Shown piece after piece: positions 5,746-8,445 of a stretch of 8,445 nucleotides of DNA (positions are counted from its first letter, which is position 1; each line of letters starts with the position of its first letter). The notes under the pieces were generated by a model. The model was given only the letters and a program-made list of their open reading frames with translations. It searched no databases and had not been told where the DNA came from. Both the position numbers and the translations under genes were made by a program. Source of the DNA: Ktedonobacterales bacterium (lineage in GTDB: Bacteria; Chloroflexota; Ktedonobacteria; Ktedonobacterales; JACDGC01); contig JACDGC010000129.1 of the NCBI GenBank assembly GCA_013815535.1, positions 1 to 8,445 of the forward strand. The letters run 5' to 3'.

Positions 5746-5828
5746 CGTGATTGTCTCTCCCTTAATCGCGGTCTGTTTCACCTCCCTACTGTACGCGATG
5801 TGGAGCGACGAATGCCACTCCTGTTTCA

Positions 5829-6293
5829 TCATGAGGGGTCGGGGAGGAGGCGGATGAAGGCCTCATTCGCGGTGAAGTGCCACAGTTGTTTGCCATCGCT
5901 GGGTCGATAGGCATAGAGCGAGGTGGTTTGGAAAGAACTCACCCCAATGACGAGACCTCCATTGAAGAGGAGTTGGGTGGGGCTTGGCTGGGTGGTGTCG
6001 TTGAAATCGCGTTGCCAGTGCACCGCCCCCGTGCGTAGGTCCAGCGCTGAAAGTGTCGAGGCAACTTGGGGAGCAGTCAAGGATGCAGGGGCTGGGGTGT
6101 TAAGGACAAAGGCGTCATTTCCGAACGCCTTATAGCTCACGAAAACCCCCGCTCTTTCCCACAAAACCCTCCCCGAAGCAGCGTCAAAGGCGCTGATGCG
6201 ACGTGCAATGGCATCACTGCCGAGCAGCACTCCGTTGCCGATGTCCACGGTTGCGAATGCTGTGCCGCTTTTGGAGTGCCCAAGGATGTTGCC
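5829..6293 (-). pseudogene. Remnant of a PQQ/WD40-like beta-propeller protein (C-terminal blades only)
   Basis: About 155 residues carry three propeller blades with the tell-tale strand-turn motif: RISAFDAASGRVLW, LSALDLRTGAVHW and LYAYRPSDGKQLW. They end shortly after in LLPDPS and stop. Full propellers of this type have seven or eight blades, and usually an N-terminal export signal or membrane anchor. Here neither is present. The frame stays open upstream to about 6350 with no ATG and no ribosome site at the only near start, a GTG at 6248. The frame runs into the end of a broken sigma-factor sequence in another frame. I read this as the 3' part of a larger gene whose front was deleted. A short expressed protein from the GTG cannot be excluded. 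It ends 83 bp before the PIG-L start. Confidence 0.65.
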
Positions 6294-6518
6294 AGATGGC
6301 CCAGTGCTTCGCTCAGCAGCACCCGATTGATGACTAGATCCTCCAGCGAATCAGTTCCGTGGAGGTCGGTTTCCGTGGAAAGGGAGAGCGTCATGCTGGG
6401 CTGGGCGCGGCGGGCATTAGGGCGTCTTGGTCGCCTGTGGCAACGCGGGCGACCAGCACACGGTCGGCGGCGTCATCACTCAGCATCGTGGCATGGTCCA
6501 GCGGTGGCTCAGATGCAT
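6290..6518 (-). pseudogene. Decayed ECF RNA polymerase sigma factor (fragments)
   Basis: Two pieces in different frames look like one ECF sigma gene. Piece one, ending near 6421, reads MLSDDAADRVLVARVATGDQDAL, the usual start before region 2. Its first in-phase ATG is at 6486, but a strong ribosome site (AGGGGGAG, 6531-6524) serves an ATG at 6518 that is out of phase and stops after 12 codons, so a base seems lost there. Piece two, from about 6422 to 6293, reads RRAQPS, then STETDLHGTDSLEDLVINRV and LLSEALGHL, which fits the linker between regions 2 and 4. The region 2 core is missing between them, and region 4 is missing after them, where propeller sequence takes over. This suggests at least two deletions and a frameshift. 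Assignment rests on pattern likeness only. Confidence 0.5.
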
Positions 6519-6555
6519 GGTTGCTCCCCCTTCGTACAGCTCATCTTACCAGTGA

Positions 6556-6581
6556 GACACGTATTCCGCGGGAAAGGTTCA
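6556..6581 (-). promoter_or_regulatory. Possible ECF-type promoter of the broken sigma gene
   Basis: On the minus strand, TGAACC (6581-6576) is followed after 14 nt by CGTGTC (6561-6556). GAAC and CGT are the core elements of many ECF promoters, and ECF genes often transcribe themselves. The start would be near 6549, giving a 30-nt leader to the ATG at 6518. The spacing is 1-2 nt shorter than the common 16-17. Confidence 0.25.
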
Positions 6582-6594
6582 CCCCTGTGCGAAG

Positions 6595-6624
6595 TTGGCA
6601 GGGGGGCCAGAAATATCGTACAAT
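6595..6624 (+). promoter_or_regulatory. Promoter of the DEAD-box helicase gene
   Basis: TTGGCA (6595-6600, 5 of 6) and TACAAT (6619-6624, 5 of 6) are 18 nt apart. Transcription would start near 6631, giving a leader of about 62 nt. It is divergent from the decayed sigma locus, whose own promoter candidate begins about 14 bp away. Confidence 0.6.
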
Positions 6625-6692
6625 GAGGAGACTGCTCTCGCTGCGCATTGTGGCCCCGTCGAGACGTTGCACTTCACCAAAGGATTTCACTC

Positions 6693-8445
6693 ATGACGAC
6701 GACCGGCCCAAGCGCCGACGAACTGACCATAGAAGATACCATGCCGGAAGAATCCGGCCCCACTTTTGCCGACCTCGGTTTAGGCACCGATACGTTGCGT
6801 GCCATCACCGAGTTGGGCTACACCACCCCCACGCCGATTCAAGAGAAGACCATTCCCCTGCTGTTGGCCGGGCGCAACGTGGTGGCACAGGCCCCCACAG
6901 GCACGGGCAAGACGGCGGCGTTTGGTCTGCCCATCATCGAGAAGCTCGATCAATCGTTGTTGGCACCCCAGGCGCTCATCATCGCCCCCACCCGCGAACT
7001 CGCCATCCAAGTCGCCGAAGCGATCTCGGGGATGGGCAAGTATCGCCAAGCGATCACTGTCCCCATCTATGGTGGCCAGCCCTATGAGCGCCAATTGCGG
7101 GCGTTGGGGCGCGGTGTGCAGGTGGTGGTTGGCACCCCCGGTCGCCTGCTGGACCACCTGAACCGTGGCACCCTCAAGCTGGATGCCATCAAAACGGTCG
7201 TGCTCGATGAAGCGGATGAAATGCTCGACATGGGCTTCATCGAAGACATCGAGGCGATTCTGGCGGCGTTGCCCGCGACACGGCAAGGGGCCTTGTTTTC
7301 CGCCACCATCCCGCCGCGCATCTCGAAGCTGGCGGATCAATATCTGAGCGACCCAGAGCGCGTCAGCATCGCCTCGCGCGATGCCATTGCCCCCAAGGTG
7401 CGCCAGGTCTATTTCGAGGTGGCGGGGTCGGGCAAGATCGACGCCCTCTCGGCCATTTTGGACTTGGAAGAGCCATCTTCGGCGATCATCTTCGTCCGCA
7501 CGCGTGTGGCGGCGGATGAAGTGTCCGAGAAATTGATCGGCATGGGCTATCTGGCGCAGGCGATTCATGGCGACATCAGCCAATCGCAGCGCGAGCGGGT
7601 GCTCGACCGCTTCCGCGCGGGGCGCACGCAGATCCTGGTGGCGACGGACGTTGCGGCACGTGGCCTCGACATCCCCGAAGTCAGCCACATCATCAACTAC
7701 GATTTGCCAATGGATGCCGAAGCGTATGTCCACCGCATCGGGCGAACGGGGCGCGCGGGGCGTTCCGGCGAGGCGCTGACCCTGGTGACACCACGCGAGA
7801 TTCGCCAACTGCGGATGATCGAGCGGGCCATCCATCGCCGCTTGCAGCGCTTGCGGTTGCCCACTCAGGCCGATATCTCGAATCGCCGTCGCGCGGCCTT
7901 CCGCGACGACATCCTCAGCATCCTGGATGCGGGGCAACTGGACCCCTTCCTGGCGCTGGTGGAAGATCTGTCGGGCACGCACGACCCCGCCGAGGTGGCG
8001 GCGGCGGCCTTTAAGATGGCGGCCCAGGCCCGCGAAGCGACGCGCACCAACACCGCCCCCGATGTGTCGTGGGTGGCTGCTGACGCCGCCGACGTGCCCC
8101 CGATGGAGCTGCCCAGCGACGATGATCGTCGGCTTGGTCCGCCCGTGCGTGACGACGCGCCGATGCGACGGACGCGCCGCGAACGTGGCCAGCCCTTCGC
8201 GCGGCAAAATGGGCCGATGGCGCGGCTGGTGTTGCGGGTGGGTCGCCATCATGGCGTGCGCCCAGCGGATATCGTCGGGGCCATCTCGAATGAGGCTGGC
8301 ATCCCCGGCGATGCCATTGGTGATATCGACATCTATGATATGTTCTCGTTCGTCGAGATCCCCGAAGAAATGGTCGATATCGTGCGTGGCGCGCTCAGCC
8401 AAGCGACCATTCGCGGGCAAAAACCGCGTGTGCGTGTCGCGGGCG
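6693..8445 (+). CDS. deaD: DEAD-box ATP-dependent RNA helicase, DeaD/CshA type (3' end outside window)
   Basis: At least 584 residues of an RNA helicase that unwinds or remodels RNA in ribosome assembly, mRNA decay and cold adaptation. All core motifs are present: Phe25 and Gln50 of the Q motif, APTGTGKT 67-74, PTREL 99-103, TPGR 148-151, DEAD 172-175, SAT 203-205, IIFVRTR 265-271, ATDVAARGLD 317-326 and HRIGRTGRAGR 347-357. A charged linker of about 100 residues follows. Then comes a DbpA-type RNA-binding domain at about 508-580 (LVLRVGRHHGVRPADIVGAI, then IGDIDIYDMFSFVEIP), which in relatives binds structured or ribosomal RNA. The domain is complete, so only a tail is likely missing. AAAGGA lies 8 nt before the ATG. 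A second ATG at codon 17 is less well served. A 546-codon open frame lies antisense but has no protein-like features. Confidence 0.96.
   Translation, partial: MTTTGPSADELTIEDTMPEESGPTFADLGLGTDTLRAITELGYTTPTPIQEKTIPLLLAGRNVVAQAPTGTGKTAAFGLPIIEKLDQSLLAPQALIIAPTRELAIQVAEAISGMGKYRQAITVPIYGGQPYERQLRALGRGVQVVVGTPGRLLDHLNRGTLKLDAIKTVVLDEADEMLDMGFIEDIEAILAALPATRQGALFSATIPPRISKLADQYLSDPERVSIASRDAIAPKVRQVYFEVAGSGKIDALSAILDLEEPSSAIIFVRTRVAADEVSEKLIGMGYLAQAIHGDISQSQRERVLDRFRAGRTQILVATDVAARGLDIPEVSHIINYDLPMDAEAYVHRIGRTGRAGRSGEALTLVTPREIRQLRMIERAIHRRLQRLRLPTQADISNRRRAAFRDDILSILDAGQLDPFLALVEDLSGTHDPAEVAAAAFKMAAQAREATRTNTAPDVSWVAADAADVPPMELPSDDDRRLGPPVRDDAPMRRTRRERGQPFARQNGPMARLVLRVGRHHGVRPADIVGAISNEAGIPGDAIGDIDIYDMFSFVEIPEEMVDIVRGALSQATIRGQKPRVRVAG

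Noticed and set aside
5746..5832. Longer PIG-L start overlapping the propeller remnant stop (ATGA)
   Set aside because: The overlap looks like translational coupling, but there is no ribosome site, and the extra 29 residues precede a domain that normally begins near the Zn motif. A TACAGT -10 candidate in this stretch lacks a -35.
6780..8420. Minus-strand open frame of 546 codons antisense to the helicase
   Set aside because: It mirrors the high-GC codon pattern of deaD, its translation is rich in His/Arg/Asp/Gly without domains, and the plus strand carries every DEAD-box motif.
1..8445. CRISPR arrays, tRNA or rRNA genes, insertion sequence ends, attachment sites
   Set aside because: Looked for spaced repeats, cloverleaf-like arms, transposase motifs and flanking inverted repeats, and saw none that hold up by eye.

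Overview
The window is GC-rich, roughly 60 percent by eye, and bacterial. The best guess at the source is a Chloroflexota (Chloroflexi) chromosome. This rests on the long Thr/Pro tail of a PASTA kinase, the mix of a PknB-type kinase, a Pr6Pr membrane protein, a PIG-L deacetylase and a DeaD helicase, and sigma-70-like promoters with ordinary Shine-Dalgarno sites. The phylum is an inference from style, not from a marker gene.

Layout, left to right. (1) The left edge holds the start of an ABC exporter on the minus strand (1-347). Upstream of it is a TetR-family repressor on the same strand (506-1129). The repressor's own promoter and a possible operator lie upstream and cover the earlier possible start codon. 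The pair looks like a regulated efflux module. (2) A large minus-strand Ser/Thr kinase gene (1270-3027) encodes a cytoplasmic kinase domain, a Gly-rich linker, one membrane span, two extracellular PASTA-like domains and a low-complexity Thr/Pro tail. A strong hairpin separates it from tetR. (3) A 535-bp intergenic region (3028-3562) lies between the kinase and a divergent plus-strand gene. It carries the kinase promoter, a kinase leader of about 135 nt with a perfect 22-bp palindrome and two smaller ones, and a plus-strand leader with two stable hairpins ahead of a Pr6Pr-family membrane protein (3563-4180). (4) A minus-strand pair follows: a PIG-L type Zn deacetylase (4912-5745) and, downstream of it, an unrecognised 176-residue helical protein (4272-4802). 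(5) A decayed stretch (5829-6518, minus) holds the last blades of a PQQ-type beta-propeller butted onto a broken ECF sigma factor. This looks like a former sigma/sensor locus collapsed by deletions. (6) Divergent from it, a strong promoter drives a DEAD-box RNA helicase with a DbpA-type RNA-binding domain, which runs off the right edge (6693-8445).

Most of the content is housekeeping or stress-response material. I do not see a CRISPR array, a complete mobile element, a tRNA or rRNA, or a recognisable defence island. The most interesting observations are the collapsed sigma/propeller locus, the palindrome-rich kinase leader, and the hairpin that separates a good Shine-Dalgarno from the Pr6Pr start codon.
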